Positions 1 to 7,187 of a DNA stretch of 11,149 bases are shown one piece after another. Where the stretch lies: NCBI GenBank assembly GCA_945906915.1, contig CAMDSI010000057.1:1-11149 (forward strand), read 5' to 3'. The DNA is from Spirosoma fluviale (GTDB lineage: Bacteria > Bacteroidota > Bacteroidia > Cytophagales > Spirosomataceae). Numbering within the stretch: position 1 is the stretch's first letter; the number at the start of each line of letters is the position of its first letter. The position numbers and the translations under genes are program-made. Under the pieces are notes generated by a model. That model was not told the origin of the DNA. It saw only the letters and a list, made by a program, of their open reading frames with translations, and did not search any database.

Positions 1-5
1 AATGA

Positions 6-37
6 ATTGAGGTTAATCGATAACACGATTAAGTTTA
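6..37 (+). promoter_or_regulatory. Putative Bacteroidota sigma-A promoter for the first operon
   Basis: An ATTG at 6-9 is followed after 20 bases by TAAGTTTA (30-37). This resembles the Bacteroidota consensus TTTG-N19-TAnnTTTG, with the first T of the -33 box and the last G of the -7 box not matching. Transcription would start near 44, about ten bases before the ATG at 53, which suits a phylum that does not rely on Shine-Dalgarno pairing. Only 52 bases of upstream sequence are visible, so a stronger promoter farther out cannot be excluded. Confidence 0.4.
13..32. promoter_or_regulatory. Perfect inverted repeat in the promoter, candidate operator
   Basis: TTAATCG (13-19) and CGATTAA (26-32) are exact reverse complements separated by six bases (ATAACA), a 20-base symmetric site. 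It lies between the -33-like and -7-like elements and overlaps the first three bases of the latter, where a dimeric repressor would block RNA polymerase. The fourth gene of the operon encodes a NUDIX/winged-helix regulator, a family whose members bind palindromes of about this size, so it is the obvious candidate ligand. That assignment is inference; only the symmetry and position are seen. Confidence 0.4.
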
Positions 38-52
38 GAATGTTATATTAAT

Positions 53-1129
53 ATGAGCACCTTTTTTACACCCGGCCCTGCGGCCTTATTTCCTACGGTT
101 CAGTCCCATTATATGGAGGCTTTTCGCTTAAACCTCGGTTCGATTTCCCATCGTTCCGCGGCTTTCCGTAAGATTTACCAGCATGCAGACGAGCAATTGC
201 GCGAATTATTCGCCTTGCCTAAAAGCCATGCCGTTCTGTTTACAGGTTCTGCGACAGAGGTCTGGGAGCGTATTTTAATGAATACCGTAGAGCACGAAAG
301 CTTTCACTTAGTGAACGGGTCTTTTTCGAAGAAATTCTTCGATTTCTCTAAAGACTTGCACAAATTTGCGAATTCGATGCACAAGCCTTTTGGCGAGGGT
401 TTCGATGCTTCTGACGTAGAAGTGCCGGAATATGCGGAATTAATCTGCTGCACGGCGAATGAGACTAGTTCCGGTGTACAAATGAAGGCAACTGAGATTC
501 ACAAGATTAAGAAGGCGAATAAGGATAAGTTTGTGGCGGTGGATATGGTTTCATCTGCGCCTTATCCGAATTTGGATTTCGGTTTAGTGGACTCCGCGTT
601 TTTTAGCGTGCAAAAATCGTTCGGAATGCCGGCTGGTTTAGGCGTTTGGTTTGCGAACGAGGCGATGCTGGAGAAAGCAGAGCGAATGAAGAAACACGAC
701 GGCATTGTGGGGACCTACCACTCGTTACCAAGCCTTTGGGAAAACTATAAAAATTTCGAAACGCCAGAAACGCCTAATGTGATGGCAATTTATGTGTTAG
801 GCAAAGTGGCGGAAGACTTTAATCGAATCGGCGTAGAGAATATGCGCAAAGACACGGATAAAAAAGCCAAAGCTTTGTATGATTTCGCAAAGAAATCAGA
901 CAAATTCGAGATATTCGTGGAGAATGAAAATCACCGTTCAGCGACCGTCATCGTGTTAAATTGCAAAGAAGGTAGCTCGAAAGTGATTTCTACGATTAAA
1001 GAAAAGAGCGATATGATTTTAGGGGCCGGATATGGCAAATTGAAAGAAACCCAAATCCGTATCGCGAATTTTCCAGCAGTAAATATGGACCAAGTTCAGG
1101 CTTTAATAGCTGAATTAGGCGCTTTATAA
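53..1129 (+). CDS. Class V PLP-dependent aminotransferase, SerC-like
   Basis: This is a cytoplasmic fold-type I aminotransferase of 358 residues, the usual length for the family. The N-terminal TPGPAAL (6-12) and SISHRS (30-35) form the substrate-binding entry region, TGSATEVWE (64-72) is the phosphate-cradle loop of the cofactor, D164 should contact the pyridine nitrogen, and K188 in SVQKSFGMPAG is the probable Schiff-base lysine. It resembles phosphoserine aminotransferase overall, but it lacks the C-terminal HRxxGGxR signature that canonical SerC uses on the substrate phosphate; it has GYGKLKETQIRIANFP (326-341) instead. No serA homologue is adjacent in the visible sequence. The amino donor and acceptor are therefore uncertain: phosphoserine synthesis is possible, but an alanine-glyoxylate-type or sugar-related transamination is equally open. 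It is the first gene of a four-gene operon, 15 bases ahead of a Gfo/Idh dehydrogenase. The ATG at 53 directly precedes the conserved TPGP start of the fold. Confidence 0.85.
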   Translation: MSTFFTPGPAALFPTVQSHYMEAFRLNLGSISHRSAAFRKIYQHADEQLRELFALPKSHAVLFTGSATEVWERILMNTVEHESFHLVNGSFSKKFFDFSKDLHKFANSMHKPFGEGFDASDVEVPEYAELICCTANETSSGVQMKATEIHKIKKANKDKFVAVDMVSSAPYPNLDFGLVDSAFFSVQKSFGMPAGLGVWFANEAMLEKAERMKKHDGIVGTYHSLPSLWENYKNFETPETPNVMAIYVLGKVAEDFNRIGVENMRKDTDKKAKALYDFAKKSDKFEIFVENENHRSATVIVLNCKEGSSKVISTIKEKSDMILGAGYGKLKETQIRIANFPAVNMDQVQALIAELGAL

Positions 1130-1144
1130 TAATAACCTAGAACT

Positions 1145-2140
1145 ATGAAAAATTCAGGACCCATTCGGTGGGGTATCTTAGCCTGCGGTGGAATTGCCCG
1201 CAAATTTGCAGACGATTTAGCCTTTGTAAAAGACGGTTATCTAGCCGCAGTTTCCTCTAGAGAAATTTCCCGTGCCCAGGAGTTTGCGTCCCATTACGGG
1301 CCAAATATCAAATGCTTTGGATCTTATGAGGAGATGTTATCTAGTGGCGAAATCGATGTCGTTTACATCGCGTCCCCGCACGGATTGCACCACGAACACA
1401 CCTTATTGTGCTTGAACGCAGGCATTCCAGTCTTGTGTGAAAAGGCATTTGCCATTAATTCGAAGCAAGTAGCGGAGATGATTAAAACCGCGCGCGAAAA
1501 GCAGATCTTCCTAATGGAGGCTTTGTGGACGCGTTTTCATCCGTCTATTGTGAAACTTCAGGAGATTTTAGCGTCAGGGGTGATAGGTGATATCGTTCAT
1601 CTGACAGCAGATTTTGGGTTTCAGGCGGACTATATTCCGGAGGCGCGCTGGTTTAATCCAGCTTTGACCGGCGGATCCTTATTAGACATTGGTATTTATC
1701 CATTATTCATCTCCAAATTCGTTCTCGGAAATCCCCTAGAAATGAAAGCTACGGGTGTGATGGCGCCTACGGGTGTGGATATGAATACCTCGATTGCCTT
1801 GAAATATAGTTCAGGCGCGACAGCCACTTTGTTCTCCACCTTTGCTACGAAGACCGATACGACCTGTGAAATACATGGAACGAAAGGAAAAATTCATATG
1901 CATTCCCGTTTCCACGAGACGAAAGGAATCACCGTGACGATTCACGAGACTGACGCTGAAACGTTCTACGAAACAGAGCGCCTAGGCTGGGGATACAGTT
2001 ACGAGGCGGAGGCAGTGCAAGCAGATTTGCGCGCAGGTCGCACAGAAAATGCCTTGATGTCCCACGCATTCAGCACAGAGTTGATGGCTTTATTAGATGA
2101 AATACGTTCCCAAATCGGTTTAAAATATCCTAATGAATAA
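1145..2140 (+). CDS. Gfo/Idh/MocA family oxidoreductase, dihydrodiol/xylose dehydrogenase-like
   Basis: A 331-residue cytoplasmic NAD(P)-dependent dehydrogenase. The N-terminal Rossmann fold carries the dinucleotide loop WGILACGGIARKFADDL (9-25). The family's EK motif appears as CEKAF (98-102), with alanine where many members have proline; K100 is the usual catalytic lysine. EALWTRFHP (125-133) and LLDIGIYPL (179-187) are typical of the subgroup that includes dimeric dihydrodiol dehydrogenase, D-xylose 1-dehydrogenase and anhydrofructose reductase, and D181 and Y185 lie where catalytic residues sit in this family. The C-terminal half is the alpha/beta substrate and oligomerisation domain. The substrate cannot be read from sequence; a sugar or polyol is most likely. 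It follows the aminotransferase by 15 bases and overlaps the next gene by 8 (ATGAATAA), which suggests translational coupling. The start is the only ATG that keeps the whole Rossmann loop. Confidence 0.9.
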   Translation: MKNSGPIRWGILACGGIARKFADDLAFVKDGYLAAVSSREISRAQEFASHYGPNIKCFGSYEEMLSSGEIDVVYIASPHGLHHEHTLLCLNAGIPVLCEKAFAINSKQVAEMIKTAREKQIFLMEALWTRFHPSIVKLQEILASGVIGDIVHLTADFGFQADYIPEARWFNPALTGGSLLDIGIYPLFISKFVLGNPLEMKATGVMAPTGVDMNTSIALKYSSGATATLFSTFATKTDTTCEIHGTKGKIHMHSRFHETKGITVTIHETDAETFYETERLGWGYSYEAEAVQADLRAGRTENALMSHAFSTELMALLDEIRSQIGLKYPNE

Positions 2141-2789
2141 GATCCTACTTTTCCTTTTCTTGTCTTTCAGCGTATTCGCACAGAAACCTCAGAATCGCTT
2201 CGAAAAAGAAATCCTTGCCTACGAAAAACAGGATTCCATTGCCATGCCGGCGAAAGGAATGAAATTATTCATTGGCTCTTCGAGCTTCCGTTTATGGAAG
2301 ACGTTTGATGCGGATACCAAGGGAATGAACGCCTTGAACCGGGGCTTTGGCGGAAGCACATTAAAAGAGGCCTTGTATTATTTTGATCGCATGGTCGCTA
2401 CATACCAGCCTTCCTGGGTGTTTATGTATGAGGGAGATAATGATTTAACTAGCGGCCAAAGTCCGGAGGAGATCACCACCGCCTACGAAGAGTTTTCAGC
2501 GCGTTTAGCCAAGCAGGTTCCTGGGGCTAAATTAGTTTTCGTTTATGCTCGACCTAGTTTAGCTCGTGAGGCCTTGAAAGCCAAACAACAAGATTTGAAT
2601 CAGCGAATTACGGCGATTGCAGCGAAGAAAAAAGGGCATTTTGTCATCGATATGCATTCGCCCTTTTATAACCCAGATGGGACGTTGATGCAAGATATTT
2701 TCGTATCGGATCGTTTGCACCTGAATGAAAAGGGCTACGTGATATTTGCGAAACAAATACAAAACTTCATTCATCAACATGCCAAATAG
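2133..2789 (+). CDS. Exported SGNH/GDSL-type esterase
   Basis: A 218-residue hydrolase with a signal peptide: Lys at position 3, a hydrophobic core LLFLFLSFSVF, and a signal peptidase I site at A16/Q17. It should act in the periplasm or outside the cell. Four SGNH blocks are visible: FIGSSSFRLW (46-55) with S50 as probable nucleophile in a GSS variant of GDS, the oxyanion-hole glycine in RGFGGST (70-76), YEGDNDL (99-105) with N103 in the GxND block, and SDRLHLNEKGY (192-202) with D193 and H196 completing the triad. This arrangement is typical of small lipolytic or carbohydrate-deacetylating esterases; which ester is cleaved is unknown. The start codon lies inside the end of the preceding dehydrogenase gene, and the stop lies 11 bases into the following regulator gene, so the three are very probably cotranscribed. 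Beside a sugar-type dehydrogenase, removal of acyl groups from a glycan is a plausible but unproved role. Confidence 0.88.
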   Translation: MNKILLFLFLSFSVFAQKPQNRFEKEILAYEKQDSIAMPAKGMKLFIGSSSFRLWKTFDADTKGMNALNRGFGGSTLKEALYYFDRMVATYQPSWVFMYEGDNDLTSGQSPEEITTAYEEFSARLAKQVPGAKLVFVYARPSLAREALKAKQQDLNQRITAIAAKKKGHFVIDMHSPFYNPDGTLMQDIFVSDRLHLNEKGYVIFAKQIQNFIHQHAK

Positions 2790-3525
2790 TGACATTTTAA
2801 AAGGTGATTGGTTGCCGAATATTTCGGTGGACTGTGTCATTTTTGGGTTTCAAGAGAATCACTTAAAGGTCCTTTTGTTGAAATTTAGAAATAACGAAGT
2901 CTGGTCTTTGGCAGGTGGTTTTATTGGGAAACAAGAGGATGCGGAAGATGCAGCTAAACGCGTTTTGTGGCAAAGAACCGGGCTGGAAAATATTTATTTA
3001 CAGCAGTTTCATACGTTTGGAGATTTAAAGCGAAATATAGGTGCGATTGAAAAGCATCAAGAGATAAATTTAGCGATGGGTCGCTCTAATGATGATCTAA
3101 AATGGTTATCGCTTCGGTATATTTCGATAGGTTATTATGCCTTGGTAGATTATTTGAAAGTGAAGGTTACTTTAAATGAGTTATCTGACGAATCCGCTTG
3201 GATGGACGTAGATCAGATCCCGGCTTTGTTTTTAGATCACAACGAAATCATTAAAACAGGTTTAGTGCATTTAAGGAGCTCGATTTATACAAAGTTAGCT
3301 GCCTTTAATTTATTGCCGGAGACATTTACGATGTCAGAATTGCAAAAAGTCTATGAGACGATTTTAGGGAAGGAATTAGTTAGAACGAACTTCCAACGCA
3401 AGATGTTGAGCTTGGATATTTTAGAGCGAATCGAAAAGAAATATTCGGGTGGAGCGCACAAGGCCCCTTATTTATACCGTTTGGACAGAAAAAAAGCGGA
3501 GGCTTTTTTGAGCTCCGCTTCGTAA
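2779..3525 (+). CDS. NUDIX-fold transcriptional regulator with C-terminal winged helix (NrtR/AraR type)
   Basis: A 248-residue protein that senses a nucleotide- or sugar-like ligand and binds DNA, rather than hydrolysing substrate. The N-terminal NUDIX domain spans about residues 12-150 and the C-terminal winged helix about 165-245, with the signature LLPETFTMSELQKVYE followed by RTNFQRKML typical of this regulator family. The Nudix box at 47-69 keeps the glycine, first glutamate and arginine but reads RVLWQRTGL where hydrolases have REUxEExGU. The metal-binding glutamates are therefore replaced by V62, Q65 and R66, which argues strongly against hydrolysis. Related Bacteroidota proteins include the arabinose regulator AraR; the effector here is unknown. 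The ATG at 2779 is preferred over an in-frame TTG at 2746 because the conserved domain begins just after it and the 11-base overlap with the esterase gene fits coupling. As last gene of the operon it may control the inverted repeat at 13-32. Its final codons also hold a terminator for the opposing gene. Confidence 0.85.
   Translation: MPNSDILKGDWLPNISVDCVIFGFQENHLKVLLLKFRNNEVWSLAGGFIGKQEDAEDAAKRVLWQRTGLENIYLQQFHTFGDLKRNIGAIEKHQEINLAMGRSNDDLKWLSLRYISIGYYALVDYLKVKVTLNELSDESAWMDVDQIPALFLDHNEIIKTGLVHLRSSIYTKLAAFNLLPETFTMSELQKVYETILGKELVRTNFQRKMLSLDILERIEKKYSGGAHKAPYLYRLDRKKAEAFLSSAS
3489..3520 (-). terminator. Intrinsic terminator of the yebC-family gene, nested in the opposing CDS
   Basis: Read on the minus strand, AAGCGGAG (3520-3513) pairs perfectly with CTCCGCTT (3501-3494) around an 11-base loop, and the stem runs into seven consecutive T (3495-3489). 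The hairpin starts 10 bases after the yebC stop codon, an ideal position. On the plus strand the same bases encode the last residues of the NUDIX regulator. A second, overlapping hairpin is possible on either strand (AAAAAAGC at 3490-3497 with GCTTTTTT at 3502-3509) and would exclude the first. Confidence 0.7.
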
Positions 3526-3530
3526 TTCTA

Positions 3531-4247
3531 TTATCCCATATTGTGGTAGACATTTTGCACATCTTCGTCTTCTTCTAGACGTTCGATGAGTTTTTCCACA
3601 TCAGCCACTTGCTCTTCTGTTAGTTCTTTTGTCTCGTCTGGGATACGCTCGAAATCGGCTCCCATTAATTCATATCCTTTTTCTTCTAAGAATTTTTGGA
3701 TACCTCCAAAAGCCGTGAACTCTCCGTAGATGTTTATTTGATTCGTTTCCTCGTCTAAGAAAACTTCATCCCCACCTAGGTCGATTAGGTCGAATTCTAA
3801 TTCTTCTAGATCAATTTCTGGTCTTGCCGTTATTTTAAATACAGATTTGCGCGCAAAAATAAAGTCTAACATTCCTGTGGTTCCTAAACTTCCACCACAT
3901 TTTGTGAAGGAGGAGCGAATGTTTGCTACGGTACGGTTGATATTGTCGGTCGTTGTTTCTACAAGTATGGCAATACCGTGTTGTGCGTATCCTTCGTAAA
4001 CGATCTCTTTATAATCTTCTTGGTCTTTCGAAGTAGCGCGTTTGATGGCACGTTCTACGTTTTCCTTCGGCATATTTACTGCCTTCGCGTTTTGGATAAT
4101 CGCACGTAAACGGGAATTCGACGCTGGATCACCACCGCCAGCTTTCACAGCAATCACAATATCTTTACCGATTTTAGTAAAGGTTTTGGCCATTTGACCC
4201 CAACGTTTGAATTTTCTCGCTTTTCTGAATTCGAAGGCTCTTCCCAT
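3531..4247 (-). CDS. yebC: YebC/PmpR/TACO1 family protein
   Basis: A 238-residue cytoplasmic protein, full length for the family. Conserved blocks are a basic N-terminus MGRAFEFRKARK of the Bacteroidota type (elsewhere MAGHSKWANIKHRK), GGGDPASNSRLRAII (37-51), NMPKENVERAIKRA (58-71), the YEGY (84-87) strand, TTDNINRTVANIR (99-111), and the acidic tail LEEDEDVQNVYHNM (224-237). Members were long annotated as transcription regulators; more recent work on YebC and mitochondrial TACO1 supports a ribosome-associated role that relieves stalling at proline-rich stretches. Which role this copy has cannot be told from sequence. The ATG at 4247 is chosen over an in-frame TTG at 4280, because the family N-terminus begins there and a promoter-like element (4267-4274) lies between the two. 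It converges on the NUDIX gene with five bases between stop codons, and diverges from the DUF5916 gene across a 118-base spacer. Confidence 0.92.
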   Translation of the reverse strand: MGRAFEFRKARKFKRWGQMAKTFTKIGKDIVIAVKAGGGDPASNSRLRAIIQNAKAVNMPKENVERAIKRATSKDQEDYKEIVYEGYAQHGIAILVETTTDNINRTVANIRSSFTKCGGSLGTTGMLDFIFARKSVFKITARPEIDLEELEFDLIDLGGDEVFLDEETNQINIYGEFTAFGGIQKFLEEKGYELMGADFERIPDETKELTEEQVADVEKLIERLEEDEDVQNVYHNMG

Positions 4248-4266
4248 AGTTCTGTATTTTACATTG

Positions 4267-4274
4267 CAAAAATA
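4267..4274 (-). promoter_or_regulatory. Putative -7 element upstream of the yebC-family gene
   Basis: On the minus strand these bases read TATTTTTG, a full match to the Bacteroidota -7 consensus TAnnTTTG. Transcription would begin near 4260, giving a leader of about 13 bases before the ATG at 4247. No clear TTTG box is seen 19-21 bases upstream, so only the -7 half is supported. Confidence 0.4.
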
Positions 4275-4365
4275 AAACAAGCTGATTGAATTCCGCTATC
4301 TCTGCTAAAAAAAATCCCCCCACAGCACCGCATTCTTAGGTCAGAAATTTGTTTAAATTGCAACA

Positions 4366-6594
4366 ATGAGAAAATCCCTTTTGTTTTTTTTAGTTCTTCT
4401 ATCTACGGCCATTTTTGCCCAAAAAAAGAATGAAAACTTTAAAATGCACATCAAGCAAAGCACCGGAGCTATAAAAATAGACGGTGTATTAGATGAAAAT
4501 GCGTGGTTTCAAGCAGCCGCGGTGAGCGATTTCATGATGTGTAATCCCTTCGATACACTTTGTGCTCAGCTCAGAACGGATGTGAAGATGGCTTACGATG
4601 ATAAATACATTTATATTTCAGCGGAATGTTTTTTGAAAGAACCAGGGGCGTTTGTGGTGGAGTCGATGAAGCGGGATTTTGGCTTCGGGGTGAATGATAA
4701 TTTTTTAGTTTTTATAGATACGTTTGAAGATAAGACGACGGGCTTTGCTTTTGGGGCGAATGCGGCTGGAGCACAATGGGATGGTCAAATGTCCGAAGGA
4801 TCAAAAGTAAATCTAAACTGGGATAATAAATGGGAATCTGCGACGACCTATAAACGGGATTCGTGGATTTTTGAGGCTGCGATTCCCTTTAAATCGATCC
4901 GCTATAAGGGTAATGTGAATCGCTGGGGGATTAATTTTTCTCGCTATGATCTGAAGGCCAAAGAAAAATCCGCCTGGGCTCCCGTCCCAAGGCAATTTCC
5001 AACCGCCGCTCTAGCTTATGCCGGTGTATTGGTTTGGGACACCCCGCCACCTACACCTAAGAAGAATATTTCATTTATCCCTTATGTATTATCAGGGGCA
5101 TCGGCAAATTACGAAACCAAGGATCCTACTTCCATGCGGAATCAAATAGGGGGTGATATTAAAGTGGCCATTAATTCAGGTTTGAATTTAGATATGACGT
5201 TGAATCCGGATTTCTCTCAAGTAGATGTGGATCGGCAGCAGACGAATTTGGATCGATTTGAACTATTTTATCCAGAGAAACGCCAATTTTTCATCGAGAA
5301 TTCGGATTTATTTGATGGCTTTGGAACGGAAAGCATTCGGCCTTTCTTCTCCCGAAGAATCGGTTTAGCCTTAAATCCGAAGACGGGGATTTACGAGCAA
5401 ACGCCCATTACTTATGGGGCTCGTTTAAGCGGTAAATTAAATCAGGATTGGCGAATCGGAGCTTTGAACGTACAGTCAGAGCGAATCGATGCGAAGGGGG
5501 TTCCTACTCAAAATTATAGCATGGTCGCATTGCAACGTAAGTTATTTGCCCGATCGAACTTTGGTGCCTATATGGTCAATAAACAATCCTTCATCGATAC
5601 CGATTTGCAGCGTTCAAATGGATTTCAGAACTATAATCGTGATCTAGGATTTGAATACAACTTAGCCTCGGCGGATAATTTCTGGACTGGATCTTTATTT
5701 TATGCTAATTCGATTAGTCCATTGCAGAAAGACCGGAGTTTTGCGCAAGCGGCTTCTTTGGCCTATAAAGACAATAACTGGACTTTCTCGGTGAAAGAAT
5801 CCTGGGTAGGGGAAAATTATAATCCAGAGACCGGTTATGTCCCTCGACTGAATTATTTCCAGGTTCAAACCGACGCAGGAAAGAATTTCTACCCTAAGAA
5901 TAAGTCGACGAACCTATTTTATACGACACTCTCCGTGATGTCGATGAGCTATTGGAATAACCAAGGTACGTTCACGGACAATACCACCTTCACGTCTTTT
6001 GAAGGTACAATGAAAGATCGTTCTACTTTTGGAGCCTACCTTTCCTATGATTATGTAAAATTATTGTATGATTTCGATGCGACGCGGATGGGGAATACGT
6101 CCTTGAAAAAGGGAACAGAGCATGATTGGTATGCGGTTAATGCACGGTACATGTCTTCACCCATTAAGGCACTTACCTATTCAATAACCTCTCGTTTCGG
6201 TGGTTATTATGGAAAAGGCTTCCGCACAGGTATTACGGCTGATATCGGCTACCGATTCCAGCCTTATGGAAGTGTGTCGGTTGCCTTGGATTATAATGAC
6301 ATAGTAGATGTAGCGATTCCAGGAACGGATGTGATGGCGGCGAAGAGGGTAGGCTCTAATTTTTGGATTATTCGCCCCAAAATCGATATCACCTTCACGA
6401 ATAAATTATTTTTTGCCACCTTCTTTCAAATCAATCAACAAACAAAAAATATTAATCTAAATGCGCGTCTGCAATGGCGTTATAAACCTGCCTCTGATTT
6501 GTTTTTAGTGTACACAGATAATTATTTTCCGGAAATCATGCAAATTCGTAACCGTGCAGTGGTGTTGAAATTAAATTATTGGCTTAATTTGTAA
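4366..6594 (+). CDS. Outer-membrane protein with CBM9-like and DUF5916 domains
   Basis: A 742-residue exported protein. The signal peptide (1-18) has a basic start (R2, K3), a hydrophobic core and a signal peptidase I site at A18/Q19. Residues about 28-225 form a carbohydrate-binding family 9-like domain, with the hallmark KIDGVLDENAWFQA (37-50) and MAYDDKYIYISAEC (75-88). From about 235 to the end is the DUF5916 region, recognisable by LNPDFSQVDVDRQQ (279-292) and FYPEKRQFFIEN (301-312). It is followed by many alternating hydrophobic/aromatic strands ending in VVLKLNYWLNL, which suggests a beta-barrel in the outer membrane. Such proteins are common in Bacteroidota; no substrate or activity has been assigned to the family with certainty, and binding or transport of a glycan is only suggested by the CBM9-like part. 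It is the first gene of a unit with the DUF2911 gene 21 bases downstream. A TPPPTP stretch (226-231) links the two domains. Confidence 0.87.
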   Translation: MRKSLLFFLVLLSTAIFAQKKNENFKMHIKQSTGAIKIDGVLDENAWFQAAAVSDFMMCNPFDTLCAQLRTDVKMAYDDKYIYISAECFLKEPGAFVVESMKRDFGFGVNDNFLVFIDTFEDKTTGFAFGANAAGAQWDGQMSEGSKVNLNWDNKWESATTYKRDSWIFEAAIPFKSIRYKGNVNRWGINFSRYDLKAKEKSAWAPVPRQFPTAALAYAGVLVWDTPPPTPKKNISFIPYVLSGASANYETKDPTSMRNQIGGDIKVAINSGLNLDMTLNPDFSQVDVDRQQTNLDRFELFYPEKRQFFIENSDLFDGFGTESIRPFFSRRIGLALNPKTGIYEQTPITYGARLSGKLNQDWRIGALNVQSERIDAKGVPTQNYSMVALQRKLFARSNFGAYMVNKQSFIDTDLQRSNGFQNYNRDLGFEYNLASADNFWTGSLFYANSISPLQKDRSFAQAASLAYKDNNWTFSVKESWVGENYNPETGYVPRLNYFQVQTDAGKNFYPKNKSTNLFYTTLSVMSMSYWNNQGTFTDNTTFTSFEGTMKDRSTFGAYLSYDYVKLLYDFDATRMGNTSLKKGTEHDWYAVNARYMSSPIKALTYSITSRFGGYYGKGFRTGITADIGYRFQPYGSVSVALDYNDIVDVAIPGTDVMAAKRVGSNFWIIRPKIDITFTNKLFFATFFQINQQTKNINLNARLQWRYKPASDLFLVYTDNYFPEIMQIRNRAVVLKLNYWLNL

Positions 6595-6615
6595 TCAAAA
6601 TAAAACAAACATTCT

Positions 6616-7125
6616 ATGAAAAAGTACTTATTGCTATTAACCTGCCTAGTTTCTTTCTCTGTTTTAGCACAGAAAGCTATTCCTTCACCTCCTGCGGTTG
6701 TTTCTCAAAAAGTAGGATCTACTGAAGTGATGATCAAATATGCGCAACCGTCAGCTAAAGGACGTTTGGTTTTCGGAACGAAAGAAGCGAAAGCTTTGGT
6801 CCCTTTTGGGGAAGTTTGGAGAACAGGTGCGAACGAAGCGACCACTTTCGAAATTTCAAATGACATCACTGTTCAAGGAAAAACCTTAGCGAAAGGAGTT
6901 TATTCGTTATTATCTATTCCTGGTGCGTCTGAGTGGACAATCATCTTTAACAAAGAGGCTAAAATGTGGGGTGCTTATACCTACAAGGCGGCGAATGATG
7001 TTTTGCGTGTGAGCGCACGCGTTAGCGAGCATGCCCCTACGGAACAATTCACGATCGGCGTATCTGCGTCAGGTCAAGTGACCTTAGATTGGGAGAAAAC
7101 GTCTGTTTCATTTTACTTGAAATAA
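6616..7125 (+). CDS. DUF2911 exported protein
   Basis: A 169-residue protein with a signal peptide (Lys 2-3, hydrophobic LLLLTCLVSFSVLA, cleavage at A18/Q19). A cysteine at position 10 is preceded by LLT, which does not fit a lipobox, so it is probably a soluble periplasmic or surface protein rather than a lipoprotein. The whole mature part is a DUF2911 domain. SPPAVVSQKVGSTEVMIKYAQPSAKGR runs through residues 24-50, VPFGEVWRTGANEATTFE covers 62-79, GVYSLLSIPG (94-103), and EWTIIFNK followed by WGAY (106-121) and DVLRVSARV (128-136) complete the signature. The biochemical function of DUF2911 is not established. It lies 21 bases after the DUF5916 gene and shares a terminator with it, so the two exported proteins are probably made together. 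Confidence 0.88.
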   Translation: MKKYLLLLTCLVSFSVLAQKAIPSPPAVVSQKVGSTEVMIKYAQPSAKGRLVFGTKEAKALVPFGEVWRTGANEATTFEISNDITVQGKTLAKGVYSLLSIPGASEWTIIFNKEAKMWGAYTYKAANDVLRVSARVSEHAPTEQFTIGVSASGQVTLDWEKTSVSFYLK

Positions 7126-7140
7126 AATCAAGTTCCTGAT

Positions 7141-7174
7141 AAAAAAGCGGCTCAGTTATGGGTCGCTTTTTTTA
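7141..7174 (+). terminator. Intrinsic terminator after the DUF2911 gene
   Basis: AAAAAAGCG (7141-7149) pairs exactly with CGCTTTTTT (7164-7172). G7150-T7163 (wobble) and C7151-G7162 extend the stem to 11 pairs, and the T-run continues to 7173. It begins 16 bases after the stop codon and separates the DUF5916/DUF2911 unit from the response regulator operon. The A-tract on the other arm means it could also work on the minus strand, though no gene approaches from that side. Confidence 0.85.
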
Positions 7175-7187
7175 TTGCCAAAATTCG

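Noticed and set aside
2746..2778. N-terminal extension of the NUDIX regulator from a TTG at 2746
   Set aside because: The extra 11 residues are not part of the conserved fold, they would increase the overlap with the esterase gene to 44 bases, and a good ATG lies at 2779.
4248..4280. Extension of the yebC-family protein from a TTG at 4280
   Set aside because: The Bacteroidota family N-terminus MGRAFEFRK begins at the ATG at 4247, and a -7-like promoter element lies within the extension.
4351..4360. TTTAAATTG as a -7 element for the DUF5916 gene
   Set aside because: One T short of the consensus, only six bases from the ATG and without a TTTG box at the proper distance.
5044..5061. Proline run in the DUF5916 protein as a target of the neighbouring YebC-family factor
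   Set aside because: YebC-type factors are reported to help at proline stretches, but such runs are scattered over any proteome; divergent adjacency alone does not make a functional link.
6643..6645. Lipoprotein cysteine in the DUF2911 signal peptide (C10)
   Set aside because: The preceding residues LLT do not fit a lipobox, which needs Gly, Ala or Ser at -1; a signal peptidase I site at A18 is clear.
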